Source of the DNA: Kocuria subflava
GTDB taxonomy: Bacteria > Actinomycetota > Actinomycetes > Actinomycetales > Micrococcaceae
Reading direction: 5' to 3'
Length of the DNA: 57,214 nucleotides
Assembly: GCF_012163155.1 (NCBI RefSeq)
Contig: NZ_JAAVUN010000010.1
Span: forward strand, 45,375-102,588
Shown: positions 26,062 to 35,272 of the stretch, piece by piece
How the letters are laid out: every line of letters begins with the position of its first letter
Numbering within the stretch: position 1 is the stretch's first letter
Made by a program: the position numbers and the translations under genes
Notes under the pieces: model-generated
What the model saw: the letters and a program-made list of their open reading frames with translations, nothing else
What the model was told of the DNA's origin: nothing
The model's database searches: none

Positions 26062-29000
26062 ATGTCCTTCACGCACTTGCACGTCCATTCCGGATTCTCC
26101 GCCCATTACGGCACAACTTCCCCGGAGCGTCTGGTGCAGTTGGCCCACTCCCACAGCGCACCCGCGCTTGCCCTGACCGATCGGGACGGGCTGTACGGTG
26201 CCGTCAAACACATTGGTGCCTGCATTCAGGCCGGCCTGGCCCCCGTCCTGGGTGTGGACCTGGCTGTTCATCACGACGACGGCGCTCCTCTGGGGCGGGT
26301 GGTCGTCCTGGCTCATGGCCATCTGGGCGGTGCCGGATACGCAGCATTGTGCCGGGTGGTTTCAGCTGCTCATGCTGCGGGAAGCAAACACCCGTCCATC
26401 AGTCGGACCGAGCTGGCCCGGCATGCAGCCGGCTGGGGAGCAGATGATCCTCCCGGCGCTAGTTCGCCAACGGCCAGTTCATCAGATGCAGCGCACTCCC
26501 CTGTGCTCAGCGTCCTGTTGGGCCCCGCCTCAGACGTGGGAAAGCTGGTGGAGAGACGCCAGCTGGCTGCAGCCAAGAACGCCCTGAGTGGATGGGTTCG
26601 CACCATGCCAGCGGGGTCCTTGAACCTTGAGGTGGTCTGCCATCTGGCTGAGCCTGGACAACCAGGCAGCGTCACCCCGGCCACCAGGATGTTGGGGCTG
26701 GCAGAGGCCGTGTCCCTGCCTGCGGTGCTGACCAACGCGGTGCGTTACGGGCAACCGCAGGAAGCGGTCACGGCAGATGTTGCTGATTCCACCCGCGCCC
26801 TGCTGCCACTGGATGAGGTGGTGGAACTTGACCCCACCGGGCAGGCGTGGCTGAAACCGGACACGGAGATGCTCAAGGTTGCCCGGATGGTGGTCACAGT
26901 GGGTGATCACCAGCGCAACGCCGGGGACCTTCTGGGCGCCACGGAACGTCTGGCCGAATGCTGCGCGCTGGATCCCGTCAGTGACCTGGGGTGGGGGCAG
27001 CCCAAGATGCCGGAGGCCTCCGTGATCGGTATCACCGGGGATCCCATGACTGCCCTGTGGGAGCGCGCCCGGTCCGGAATCGACCACCATTACCCGCGGG
27101 CCTCGCCCTCCATGCGCCGGAAAGTGGAAGAACGCCTGGCCCATGAGATGGCCACCGTGGAGCATCTGGGGTTTCCCTCCTACTTCCTGACCGTGGCACG
27201 TGTGGCGGACATCATCCGGTCCATGGGCATCCGGATCCAGGCCCGCGGTTCGGGTGTGGGGTCGGTGTTGAACTACCTGTTGGGCACTTCCGGCGTTGAG
27301 CCGTTGTCCAACGGGCTGTTGTGGGAGCGTTTCCTCTCCCCGGAACGCCTGAGCTTGCCGGACATCGACCTTGACGTGGAATCAGCCAGACGCCATGAGA
27401 TCTACCACCGGTTGTTCCAGGAGTTCGGGGACCAACGGGTCTGCCTGATGTCCATGACCAACACCTACCGGTCCCGGGGTGCGGTCCGGGATGCCGGGTT
27501 GGCCCTGGGGTTGCCGGAGGAGCAGATCGACCGCATTGCCAAGGAACTGTGGCGCTTTGATGCCAAACAGTTCCGCCAGGCACTTGAGGAGAAACCCGAG
27601 TTGGAGGAGATTGCCCAAGAAGTCCGCGGGTCCCAACAACTGGACCTGCTGGTGGAACTGACACAACGGTTGGACTCCCTGCCCCGGCACATCTCCATGC
27701 ACCCGTGCGGGGTGATCCTCTCGAACACCTCCCTGCTGGAGCGCACCCCGGTCCAGCACTCCGGGTTGGGGCTGCCCATGTCCCAGTTCGACAAACACGA
27801 CATGGACCCCATGGGGTTGATCAAACTGGACATCCTGGGGGTTCGGATGCAGTCCTCCATGGCTTTCGCCGTGGAGGAGATCAGGCGCAACACCGGTGAG
27901 CGGATTGATCTGGACCGGATTCCCCTGGATGACGAGCCCACGTTCCAGACCATCCGCACCACCCACACGTTGGGGATCTTCCAGGTGGAGTCCCCCGGTC
28001 AGATGGAGCTGGTGGGCAAACTGCAACCGGAGAAGTTCAATGACCTGACCGTGGACATCAGCCTGTTCCGTCCAGGCCCCATGAAGAACAACATGCCGCA
28101 GCACTATCTGGCGGCCCGTCACGGTTATGCCCGTCCGGACTACATCCACCCGCGGCTCAAGCCTTTCCTGTGGGAGACCAAGGGGGTGGTGGTTTTCCAC
28201 GAACAGGTCATGCAGATCCTTGACCAGGTCACCGGTTGTGGTCTGGGCAAAGCTGATGTCTACCGGCGTTGGTTGGGCAAACCGGAAAAAATGCCGTTCA
28301 TCCAGGACCTGGTGTATTCCAAGGGCCCGGAGCGAGGATTCGATCCCGCCGCGTTGCACAAGGTCTGGATGATTCTTGAGGGGTTCGGGTCCTTCGGGTT
28401 CGCCAAGGCCCACGGTGCAGCGTTTGCCCTGCCCACATATCAGAGTGCCTGGTTGAAGACCCATCACCCGGCTGAGTTCCTGGCGGGTCTGCTGACCCAT
28501 GATCCAGGGATGTGGCCCAAGGACCTTTTGGTGGCGGAGGCCCGCCGCCTGGGCATTCCGCTGTTGCCCATGGACGTCCAGCACTCCGGCTTGGAGTACG
28601 CCACACACCCTTTGCCGGATGGGCGTACCGGGATCCGTATGGCGTTGGGGGAACTGATGGGCAGCACGGAGGCCGAACGGGAACGGATTGCCGAGTTCCA
28701 GCCCTTCAGAACCCTTCACGACTTCCGTGATCAGGTCCGTCCCCGCCGCACCACGTTCCAGAACTTGGCCCGGGTGGGCGCCTTGGATGCCTTCATCGGT
28801 TATGACCGCAGCCGTCGTCATGACCTTCTGACCTATGTGCGTTCCATGAGTGCCCCTGCTGAGCACGTCCCGCGCCACCAGTTGTCCCTGGACTTTGCGG
28901 TGCCGGTACCTGTCCTGGACGGTGTCACCGCCTTGGATCTGCACGGTCAGCGTCAGGTGGATCTGGAGTTGCAGCAGTTGGGTCTGGGTGTCAGCGAACA

Positions 29001-29442
29001 CCAGATGCAGCGTTTCCACCCGTTGTTCCGCAGGTTGGGGGTGGTGCCCGCCAAGAATCTGGTGGATCTGCCCAACGGATCGGAGGTCTTGATCGCTGGG
29101 GTGCGCCGGGCCACCAACACCCCACCCATGCGCAGTGGTCAACGGGTGGTGTTCGTGAGCCTGGACGATGGCACCGGGGTTTCCAACACGGTGTTCTTCC
29201 CGGATGCCCAGGAACGGATCAAGAACAAGGTGTTCCGCACCAACTACATGCTGGTCCGCGGCGTGACCAAACGGGAGGGTGCCCGTGGGATCAGCGTGGT
29301 GGGTTCCATGGCGTGGGATCTTTTGGCGTTGCCGGATGCCATGGGCCAGCAGGTGCCCAGCCCCGCCGTCGTCGTGGGGCCGGCTACCCACCACAACGAC
29401 GACGCCCGCACCGGTGCGGAGGTGATCCGCCTTGCAGTGTGA
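26062..29442 (+). CDS. dnaE2: Error-prone DNA polymerase III alpha subunit DnaE2
   Basis: 1126-residue C-family polymerase. The N-terminal PHP domain (THLHVHSGFSAHYG) leads into the polymerase core, with the LPDIDLDVES motif giving catalytic D434/D436/D438 (one pair is used). Then come the fingers, tandem HhH and an OB fold near 1010-1100. The DnaE2-like C-terminal region (KTHHPAEFLAGLL, then RMALGEL) separates it from replicative DnaE1. It performs SOS-induced translesion synthesis, normally with ImuA' and ImuB. The LexA box at 25693 supports this. An AGGAGG at 26018 lies 38 nt from the only usable ATG, with an in-frame stop between, so initiation is unusual or coupled to DUF6504. Confidence 0.9.
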   Translation: MSFTHLHVHSGFSAHYGTTSPERLVQLAHSHSAPALALTDRDGLYGAVKHIGACIQAGLAPVLGVDLAVHHDDGAPLGRVVVLAHGHLGGAGYAALCRVVSAAHAAGSKHPSISRTELARHAAGWGADDPPGASSPTASSSDAAHSPVLSVLLGPASDVGKLVERRQLAAAKNALSGWVRTMPAGSLNLEVVCHLAEPGQPGSVTPATRMLGLAEAVSLPAVLTNAVRYGQPQEAVTADVADSTRALLPLDEVVELDPTGQAWLKPDTEMLKVARMVVTVGDHQRNAGDLLGATERLAECCALDPVSDLGWGQPKMPEASVIGITGDPMTALWERARSGIDHHYPRASPSMRRKVEERLAHEMATVEHLGFPSYFLTVARVADIIRSMGIRIQARGSGVGSVLNYLLGTSGVEPLSNGLLWERFLSPERLSLPDIDLDVESARRHEIYHRLFQEFGDQRVCLMSMTNTYRSRGAVRDAGLALGLPEEQIDRIAKELWRFDAKQFRQALEEKPELEEIAQEVRGSQQLDLLVELTQRLDSLPRHISMHPCGVILSNTSLLERTPVQHSGLGLPMSQFDKHDMDPMGLIKLDILGVRMQSSMAFAVEEIRRNTGERIDLDRIPLDDEPTFQTIRTTHTLGIFQVESPGQMELVGKLQPEKFNDLTVDISLFRPGPMKNNMPQHYLAARHGYARPDYIHPRLKPFLWETKGVVVFHEQVMQILDQVTGCGLGKADVYRRWLGKPEKMPFIQDLVYSKGPERGFDPAALHKVWMILEGFGSFGFAKAHGAAFALPTYQSAWLKTHHPAEFLAGLLTHDPGMWPKDLLVAEARRLGIPLLPMDVQHSGLEYATHPLPDGRTGIRMALGELMGSTEAERERIAEFQPFRTLHDFRDQVRPRRTTFQNLARVGALDAFIGYDRSRRHDLLTYVRSMSAPAEHVPRHQLSLDFAVPVPVLDGVTALDLHGQRQVDLELQQLGLGVSEHQMQRFHPLFRRLGVVPAKNLVDLPNGSEVLIAGVRRATNTPPMRSGQRVVFVSLDDGTGVSNTVFFPDAQERIKNKVFRTNYMLVRGVTKREGARGISVVGSMAWDLLALPDAMGQQVPSPAVVVGPATHHNDDARTGAEVIRLAV

Positions 29443-29446
29443 GCCC

Positions 29447-31063
29447 TCAGATGACCGTGGACTGCAACGTGTGGCGGTACTTGCCGCGGAACAACCGTCT
29501 GGTGGCGGGGTCCAGGAACCACAGGTAGGCGCCGTAGGCAATGGCGATCACCGCGGCAATGGTCCGTCCGGAGCTGAGGTCGATGTCCAGGTACGGGAAG
29601 ACGTCAATCTGATCGGAAACCGCGTAGATCATGAAGAACGCGGTCAGGAAGAACAGCACGTCCACCTGCCAGTCGGAGCGGATCCCGGTGACCGCGAACA
29701 ACGGAATCAGCCACACCACGTACCACGCTTGAATCATGGGTGCAAAGATCACGATTGCCGCAAACGACCAGGTCAAACGCCAGATGATCCTCTGATCCTT
29801 GCCAACAAACATCATGTAGAGAATCACCGGCACCGCCATGAGCTGGCCGATCCTGTGGACCAGGTCCATGGCTTCCCCGCCGTTGCCGCCCAGCAGGCCC
29901 ACCACGGCACTGGCCAACAGGCCCAACATGCCCACGGGGGCGTACCAGATGAACACGGAACCGGGTGTGGACATGGCCGAAACCCAGCCGAAGCCGAAGT
30001 CGGAGACCAGTCCCATGACCGCCATGATCACCACGGACCAGGCAAGGGTCAGGAACCAGATCAGGAACTTCCGTGGCCAGGAGGCGCCCTTACCGGCCCA
30101 CAGCAGACCGATGAACGGCAAGAACACCAAGGTGATGGGTTTGATGGCCACAGACATGGTCACCAGGAATGCCCCCAGCAAACCACCCTTCCAGTTGCGC
30201 CACGTGGCCGCAGCCAGCACGCCACCCAGAGCCAGGGCGATCATGATGGCGTCGTTGTGGGCGGCCAGGATGAAGTTGACCAGGAACAGAGGGTTGGCCA
30301 CGGACAACCACAGGGCGCGGGTGGGGTTGATTCCGTGCATCCGAGCCAACTTGGGGATCATCCAGGCCATGGCGATCACGGAGATGATGCACAACGCACG
30401 GAACAACAGCACCGATTGATCCGGTTGGGCATCCGTGATGGCCACAACCCCTTGTTCCATCCACAGGAACAGCGGCCCGTACGGCGGCGGGGACTCACTC
30501 CACAGCTGGTCAGCGCCCAGTTGGAAGAAGTTCTCAATGTAGGAGACGCCGTATTCGTAGGGATTCAACCCGGACTGCATCACACGGCCTTGACCGATGT
30601 AGGAGTAGATGTCCCGGCTGAACATGGGAATGGCCACCATCATGGGCAGCGACCACGCAATCATGGCGGCATTGATCCACTTGCGGGTGTCCGGCCCCCA
30701 GTGGTTGAGCTTCTGGCCCAGCCGCAACCATTCACGCACCAGAAGCATCCCACCCAGGGCCACCAAGATGATGGAGATGATGGCGCCGGGGGTGGTGAAC
30801 CGCAGTGCGATCACCATCGGGTTCTGCCGCAGCTCGGAGACCGCTGCCAACCACCCAACACCCAGAGAACCCACGAACAGCAGAATCGAACCCACGGTTC
30901 CTGCAATCACGGTGCGCAACGGGGACCGCCGGAGTCGTTGCTGAGAGATGACTACGGCATCCGTCGTCGTACCGGGCTCAGTGGCCGCGGCGCTGGAGTC
31001 GGCGTTGGCTGCTGACACAGGTCCCCTCTGATGTGGGCCCGGGGGCGGGTGCGTGGCAGCCAC
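29447..31063 (-). CDS. mptB: Polyprenol-phosphomannose-dependent alpha-1,6-mannosyltransferase
   Basis: 538-residue GT-C-fold membrane enzyme with about thirteen hydrophobic segments after a 45-residue Ser/Thr-rich cytoplasmic tail. The SRDIYSYIGQGR stretch in the first external loop carries the acidic motif of MptA/MptB enzymes, and NPYEYGV follows. It extends the mannan core of lipomannan-like glycolipids from decaprenyl- or polyprenyl-phosphomannose at the outer face of the membrane. It converges on dnaE2 and is divergent from orn. Assignment to MptB over MptA is by overall look and is not secure. Its presence implies a lipomannan-type envelope. Confidence 0.82.
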   Translation of the reverse strand: MAATHPPPGPHQRGPVSAANADSSAAATEPGTTTDAVVISQQRLRRSPLRTVIAGTVGSILLFVGSLGVGWLAAVSELRQNPMVIALRFTTPGAIISIILVALGGMLLVREWLRLGQKLNHWGPDTRKWINAAMIAWSLPMMVAIPMFSRDIYSYIGQGRVMQSGLNPYEYGVSYIENFFQLGADQLWSESPPPYGPLFLWMEQGVVAITDAQPDQSVLLFRALCIISVIAMAWMIPKLARMHGINPTRALWLSVANPLFLVNFILAAHNDAIMIALALGGVLAAATWRNWKGGLLGAFLVTMSVAIKPITLVFLPFIGLLWAGKGASWPRKFLIWFLTLAWSVVIMAVMGLVSDFGFGWVSAMSTPGSVFIWYAPVGMLGLLASAVVGLLGGNGGEAMDLVHRIGQLMAVPVILYMMFVGKDQRIIWRLTWSFAAIVIFAPMIQAWYVVWLIPLFAVTGIRSDWQVDVLFFLTAFFMIYAVSDQIDVFPYLDIDLSSGRTIAAVIAIAYGAYLWFLDPATRRLFRGKYRHTLQSTVI

Positions 31064-31212
31064 TCCGTGAACCGCGTGATTGCAACACAGTGAGGGGAGG
31101 ATGCCCGCGGTCCAAGGCCGTGAATCTGCGGTCGATCGTGGGCCATCCTACCGGGGGCACACCGAAGTTACCGGGGAGCCATGCGAAAGAGACTGGCATT
31201 ACAGTTGCGTGG

Positions 31213-31863
31213 GTGGCTATTTCGAATGAACGAATCGTGTGGATCGACTGCGAGATGACCGGGCTCTCCCTGGAGGATGACGCCCTGGTCGAGGTTGCCG
31301 TTCTGGTGACCGATGACCAGCTCAACGTCCTGGGTGACGGGGTGGACGTGGTCATCAAACCCACGGACGCAGCCCTGGCACAGATGAACGACTTTGTGCG
31401 CAACATGCACACCACCTCCGGTCTGCTGGAGGAACTCCCCCACGGCACCACCATGGAGGAGGCCCAGCAGCAGGTTCTGGACTACATCCGTGAGTGGGTC
31501 CCGGAGCCCGGCAAGGCGCCCTTGGCCGGCAACTCAGTGGGAACGGACCGCACCTTCCTGGTCCGGGACATGCCTGCGCTGGTGGAGCATCTGCACTACC
31601 GGGTCATTGATGTCTCCACCATCAAGGAGCTCTCCCGCCGCTGGTACCCGCGGGCCTACTTCCAGTCTCCGCCCAAGACCGGCAACCACCGTGCCCTCGG
31701 TGACATCCAGGACTCCATTGACGAACTGCGGTACTACCGCGGTGCGGTTTTTGTCCCCGATCCCGGGCCGACCTCGGATGCAGCCAAGGAGGTGGCCGCC
31801 AAGATCGTCGCCTCCCGCACCGGAGCCGACGACGACGCCCCGGCCGCCAACCCCGAAAGCTAG
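31213..31863 (+). CDS. orn: Oligoribonuclease
   Basis: 217-residue DEDDh exonuclease that degrades 2-5 nt RNA and pGpG. WIDCEMTGL gives the first acidic pair, and the NHRALGDIQDSIDELRYYR segment carries the final His/Asp. The GTG at 31213 (V-AISNERIVW) is the expected start; the frame is open for 60 codons upstream but not conserved-looking. C-terminal 30 residues are an acidic, Ala-rich tail absent from E. coli Orn. It is divergent from mptB and upstream of tRNA-His. Essential in many actinobacteria. Confidence 0.93.
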   Translation: MAISNERIVWIDCEMTGLSLEDDALVEVAVLVTDDQLNVLGDGVDVVIKPTDAALAQMNDFVRNMHTTSGLLEELPHGTTMEEAQQQVLDYIREWVPEPGKAPLAGNSVGTDRTFLVRDMPALVEHLHYRVIDVSTIKELSRRWYPRAYFQSPPKTGNHRALGDIQDSIDELRYYRGAVFVPDPGPTSDAAKEVAAKIVASRTGADDDAPAANPES

Positions 31864-31963
31864 CCATCTCACACGCGGCACACACACCCTGCGTTCATGG
31901 GTTATAGTGGTCCGCGTTGCTTTCACGGCGGGCGGTTCACACCGTCACCGTCAAACGCATCTT

Positions 31964-32040
31964 GGTGGGCGTAGCTCAGTCGGCAGAGCGCCTGGTTGTG
32001 GTCCAGGAGGTCGCGGGTTCAACCCCCGTCGCTCACCCCA
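31964..32040 (+). tRNA. tRNA-His (anticodon GUG)
   Basis: Acceptor GTGGGCG/CGCTCAC with an extra 5' G at 31964 pairing C73, the histidine identity element. The anticodon loop is TTGTGGT. CCA is encoded (32038-32040), unlike the other three tRNAs here. Confidence 0.95.
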
Positions 32041-32046
32041 TGCACA

Positions 32047-32092
32047 CAAGGTCGGATCTTCCCGGGACATCGGGAGGATCCGACCTTGTTTC
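32047..32092 (+). terminator. Terminator of tRNA-His
   Basis: CAAGGTCGGATCTTCCCG pairs (one mismatch) with CGGGAGGATCCGACCTTG, followed by TTTC. Confidence 0.85.
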
Positions 32093-32495
32093 ATTGCCTG
32101 CCCACTGGCCTGCCCGAATGCGATGTGGAGGTTAGCCGCAGGGATGTGCGCTTGCGCCACCGGTATGTGCAGTTGCGCCACTGACACGGGTCTTGCGCGG
32201 TCGGAACTGAACATCGCGGTGGCCCAACCGTGCCCAGCGGCACAGGCCCCCACACCTTCACGGCTTCAGCCCTGGCGGCGGCGACATCCACAGTGCCAGT
32301 GCCAGTTGCAGCCACGATTGTCACGGTCGTCACGTTCAAGGCTGTGACAAGACGTTCTGCCCTGTGCCGTCAGTATCAGCCCCTAGTCTTGACATCTTAG
32401 AGCACTCCCCCGGAACCAGCCGCCACCCACGGGGATCACGTGCTCCGCTGCGCTGCACCTCACGATCGGTACCACCCTGAGGAAGGGACGGCATC
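32093..32495. other. Gene-free stretch before the AhpD pseudogene
   Basis: About 400 bp without a convincing gene on either strand. It contains short repeats of TTGCGCCAC (near 32153 and 32173) and CAGTGCCAGTGCCAGTTGC. I see no promoter I would defend, though TTGACA occurs near 32387. Confidence 0.5.
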
Positions 32496-32933
32496 ATGCC
32501 GCATGTCAATCTGACCAAGAACCACCCAGCTGCCTACCAGCAGGTGGTCGACCTCGATTCCCAGCTCAGTGAGGCCGTCAAGGCCGCAGGCCTTGACCCC
32601 AAGCTCGCCGAACTGGTGAAGATCCGGGTTTAGCAGATCAATGGCTGCGCGTTCTGCCTGCGCATGCACACTCGGGACGCCATCACCTTGGGTGAGACCA
32701 CGGACCGATTGGCCGTGGTTGCTGCCTGGTGGGAGTCCCAGTACTTCTCCGCCCAGGAACAGGCTGCCCTGGCACTGGCCGAAGAGGTCACCAACATCTC
32801 CGGCCCACCCACCCGGACGTGGGATGACGATGCCCTCACCGATGAACAGGTCTCTGCCATCACCTGGTTGGTCATTGTGATGAACGCCTGGAACAGGATC
32901 GCCATACGCAGTCACTACCCGGTGACCCCGTGA
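32496..32933 (+). pseudogene. Carboxymuconolactone decarboxylase/AhpD-family gene with in-frame TAG
   Basis: The frame starts at ATG 32496 behind GAGGAAGGGA and reads as a complete 145-residue AhpD-like protein except for TAG at 32631-32633. Codon 46 would normally be serine in the VKIRVSQINGC-type motif; TCG to TAG is one base change. The redox CAFC pair (C51, C54) and the downstream helices are intact, with no frameshift. Either a recent nonsense mutation, a sequencing error, or (least likely) suppression. AhpD-family proteins reduce peroxiredoxins or act as small peroxidases. The next gene begins 25 bp downstream behind AGGAGG and could be translated independently. Confidence 0.85.
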
Positions 32934-32958
32934 CTCCTCAACACCGCAGGAGGATTAG

Positions 32959-33651
32959 GTGAAGGGCGACAAGGTTTCCGGGACCTCCTGGGACTCACTG
33001 ATCCGCAACGGGGCCTTGGTGGTGGTCCTGCTGGTCATGGTCTGGTTGGTGTTCAACGTGGATCTGCCATCCGCCCAGGAACTCGAGGACCGGATAGGAG
33101 ATTTCGGCTGGCTGGCCTGGCTGGTGTTCATCGGCGTCTATGCGGTGGTTGCGTTGACCCCGATTCCCGTGACTGTGATGGCCGTGACCGGAGGTCTGTT
33201 GTTCGGTCCGGTGATCGGCAGCGCGGTCTCCGTGGTGGGTGTGCTGCTGGGATCCTGGGGTGGGTACTGGATCGCGCGCGCCGTGGGCACCGATTTGATT
33301 CGACGCATCCTGGGTTCCCACGGTCCCCGCGTGGAGAGTTACTTGGACGGCGCCGGATTCGAGGCGGTGGCCACGTTGCGCCTGATGCCCGGTGTGCCGT
33401 ACTGGCCGGTCAACTACGGCAGCGGGGCCTTTGGCATTGACCAGAAGACGTTCTTGAGCGCCAGCGTGATCTCAGTGGTGCCGGGGCAGATTTCCTTGGT
33501 GGCCTTGGGCGCCGTCGTCGCCAATCCCACCTGGTACAACGGGGTGATTGTGATACTGGGGTGGGCTGCGGTGATCACCATGACCGTGGTGGCCTCGCGC
33601 CGCTGGAAGCGCGCCAGTCGGGAGAACCGGGAGAGCCCCGCCGCTGAGTGA
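32959..33651 (+). CDS. TVP38/TMEM64 (VTT/DedA-like) membrane protein
   Basis: 230-residue membrane protein with about five or six segments. The VALTPIPVTVMAVTGGLLFGP and GSWGGYWIARAVG motifs in the middle are the conserved core of VTT/SNARE-associated proteins, and RLMPGVPYWPVNYGSG supplies the second re-entrant motif with its Arg. Relatives are implicated in lipid scrambling and membrane homeostasis. GTG 32959 has AGGAGG immediately upstream. It follows the AhpD pseudogene with a 25-bp gap, so they probably formed an operon. The C-terminal tail is charged and cytoplasmic. Confidence 0.85.
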   Translation: MKGDKVSGTSWDSLIRNGALVVVLLVMVWLVFNVDLPSAQELEDRIGDFGWLAWLVFIGVYAVVALTPIPVTVMAVTGGLLFGPVIGSAVSVVGVLLGSWGGYWIARAVGTDLIRRILGSHGPRVESYLDGAGFEAVATLRLMPGVPYWPVNYGSGAFGIDQKTFLSASVISVVPGQISLVALGAVVANPTWYNGVIVILGWAAVITMTVVASRRWKRASRENRESPAAE

Positions 33652-33691
33652 GGTCGGCGCGGCTTTCAAGATACGACGACGGCGCCGCCCG

Positions 33692-34474
33692 TCACCTGGC
33701 CGTATGCAGCCGCCCCGGGGCCAGAGCCAACTTGATGGTGAAGGCAAGGAACAGGGACATGGGGATGATCTCCCCAGCTGTTTCGGCCAAAGCCACCGCC
33801 CTCAAAACAGGACCGGGCACGTGGCCTTGGAGCATGATGGCCAACATGTCCAGGCCGATGGCAAAAACGGCCAGCAGGATCAGGATGGCCACAAAGATCC
33901 ACGACTGCCTGCGCTCCCAAGCGCCCGCCTTCACGTAACCAATCACCAGTGGCACCAGGACCAGAACACCCAGGACGGCCCAGGTGAGCAATTCGCCGAA
34001 GTCTTCAGGCCGTAGACCGAAGGCGGCGTTGAAGCCGAACATTTCGGCAAAGACCTCGCCCACGTCCTCGTGGATCTGGAAGAGATCGTCCACCACCACC
34101 ACGAACAGCGCGAATCCCCAAGCGCCCAGAAGGAAACTGCGGTAGCTGCGGGCAAGGACTGCCAGGATGGCTGCGGCGGCAAACAATTGGATGTGCCCCC
34201 AGACCTCAATGTGGGAACCGTCGTAGTCGCCTTCCCATGCCACGGGCGCAAAGATGCCCAGCAGACCATCTTCTCTGCCGTCGCCCATAGCGTGAGCAAC
34301 ATTGGCCAGCAGGAACAGTGCATTGACGGCCAACAGGATCACCAGGCTGGCCCACACCACTGTTTTGGGGGCCGGGGGACAGGGTACCCCTGGACCAGTG
34401 GGCTCATCGGCACCCGTTTCCCATTCGGCTGCCACTGCTCGCTCATCACGGTCGCTGCGCGTACGCATGCTCAT
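33692..34474 (-). CDS. Hypothetical multi-pass membrane protein
   Basis: 260 residues with a charged, Pro-rich N-terminal tail of about 35 residues followed by six or so hydrophobic segments. An acidic loop between the third and fourth contains DDLFQIHEDVGEVFAEMFG, with conserved-looking Asp, His and Glu residues that could bind a metal. I do not recognise a family. GGGGGAGA upstream of ATG 34474 fixes the start 18 codons inside the longest frame. It converges with the VTT gene; its own upstream region is AT-rich, unlike the surroundings. No partner suggests a function. Confidence 0.7.
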   Translation of the reverse strand: MSMRTRSDRDERAVAAEWETGADEPTGPGVPCPPAPKTVVWASLVILLAVNALFLLANVAHAMGDGREDGLLGIFAPVAWEGDYDGSHIEVWGHIQLFAAAAILAVLARSYRSFLLGAWGFALFVVVVDDLFQIHEDVGEVFAEMFGFNAAFGLRPEDFGELLTWAVLGVLVLVPLVIGYVKAGAWERRQSWIFVAILILLAVFAIGLDMLAIMLQGHVPGPVLRAVALAETAGEIIPMSLFLAFTIKLALAPGRLHTAR

Positions 34475-34581
34475 GGTTCTCTCCCCCAATGTTGGTGCGG
34501 CATCCCCATGCCGCTTGTGTTTCCCCAACAGTCCATCGATTGTACCGGAGAAAATTAAGAGCGTTTTAATCTTTTGTTCAG

Positions 34582-35211
34582 CTAGGGCACAGGAACGGCA
34601 ACAGTGGTGGTCACGTTTGTCACCGCCGGAAACTGTGGCGTGGAGCTGAAACCGAACCGCGGTGACGGTCTCACATCGGTCATAGCACCCAGGGACTGGC
34701 CGTCCCAGGTGGCCACGGAATCGGTGAGTCGGTGGAGGTCATGGGCGGTATACCACTCTGTTCGGCCCTTCCCGGCCGAACCCACGGTCCGCACACCTGG
34801 CATCACGCGTGATGCCACCACATCGGTGATCCGGGCAAAGTTCAAGGTGGTCCCCACCCATCTCGGCACCGCGCGCAACAGGTGTCCCAGTGGATGGCGA
34901 GTGCCCACCGTGAACTCCCACTGCAAGGGACCAGCCGTCACAAACCAGCGTGACCCACGCGCAGTGCCGGATCGGTGAACGTGAACGTCAACCACGGCGA
35001 CGTCGTCAAAGGTGTAGGTGTTGGTGACAAAATCGGCCACCCAGGCATCAGGGGCCAGTAGGAGTCGGTGGCCGTCAGCGCGCTCCACCATGACGTCCGC
35101 GAACGGGCCGTGCGGGGTCCGGTTCCAGCAACCCAGCACCAGACGTGTCCCTTCCTGCGTCCCGACCCCTGCAATGTGTCCGTTGAAGCGCAGTCGGCGT
35201 GTTCCAGTCAT
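34582..35211 (-). CDS. Conserved hypothetical actinobacterial protein
   Basis: 209-residue soluble protein starting TGTRRLRFNGHIAGVG after Met. Beta-rich look with several DVHVHR- and WFVTAGPLQWEF-type strands and no signal peptide. I recognise it only as a type of protein common in Micrococcales and know no function. Codon use is normal. It is divergent from the PQQ-type dehydrogenase gene, starting 61 bp from it, so they may share a regulatory region. Confidence 0.65.
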   Translation of the reverse strand: MTGTRRLRFNGHIAGVGTQEGTRLVLGCWNRTPHGPFADVMVERADGHRLLLAPDAWVADFVTNTYTFDDVAVVDVHVHRSGTARGSRWFVTAGPLQWEFTVGTRHPLGHLLRAVPRWVGTTLNFARITDVVASRVMPGVRTVGSAGKGRTEWYTAHDLHRLTDSVATWDGQSLGAMTDVRPSPRFGFSSTPQFPAVTNVTTTVAVPVP

Positions 35212-35272
35212 GGACCGATGGTAAGCACGTTTCCCCTGCCATCTGACAGCATGCTTCCCGTACGATGGAGGG

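Noticed and set aside
27382-29541. 719-codon minus-strand frame over dnaE2
   Set aside because: Shadow of the polymerase gene with no recognisable domain.
29432-31015. 527-codon plus-strand frame over mptB
   Set aside because: His/Gln/Asp-rich antisense artefact of a membrane-protein gene.
32460-32915. Minus-strand 151-codon frame over the AhpD pseudogene
   Set aside because: The plus strand retains AhpD motifs and a ribosome site; the antisense has none.
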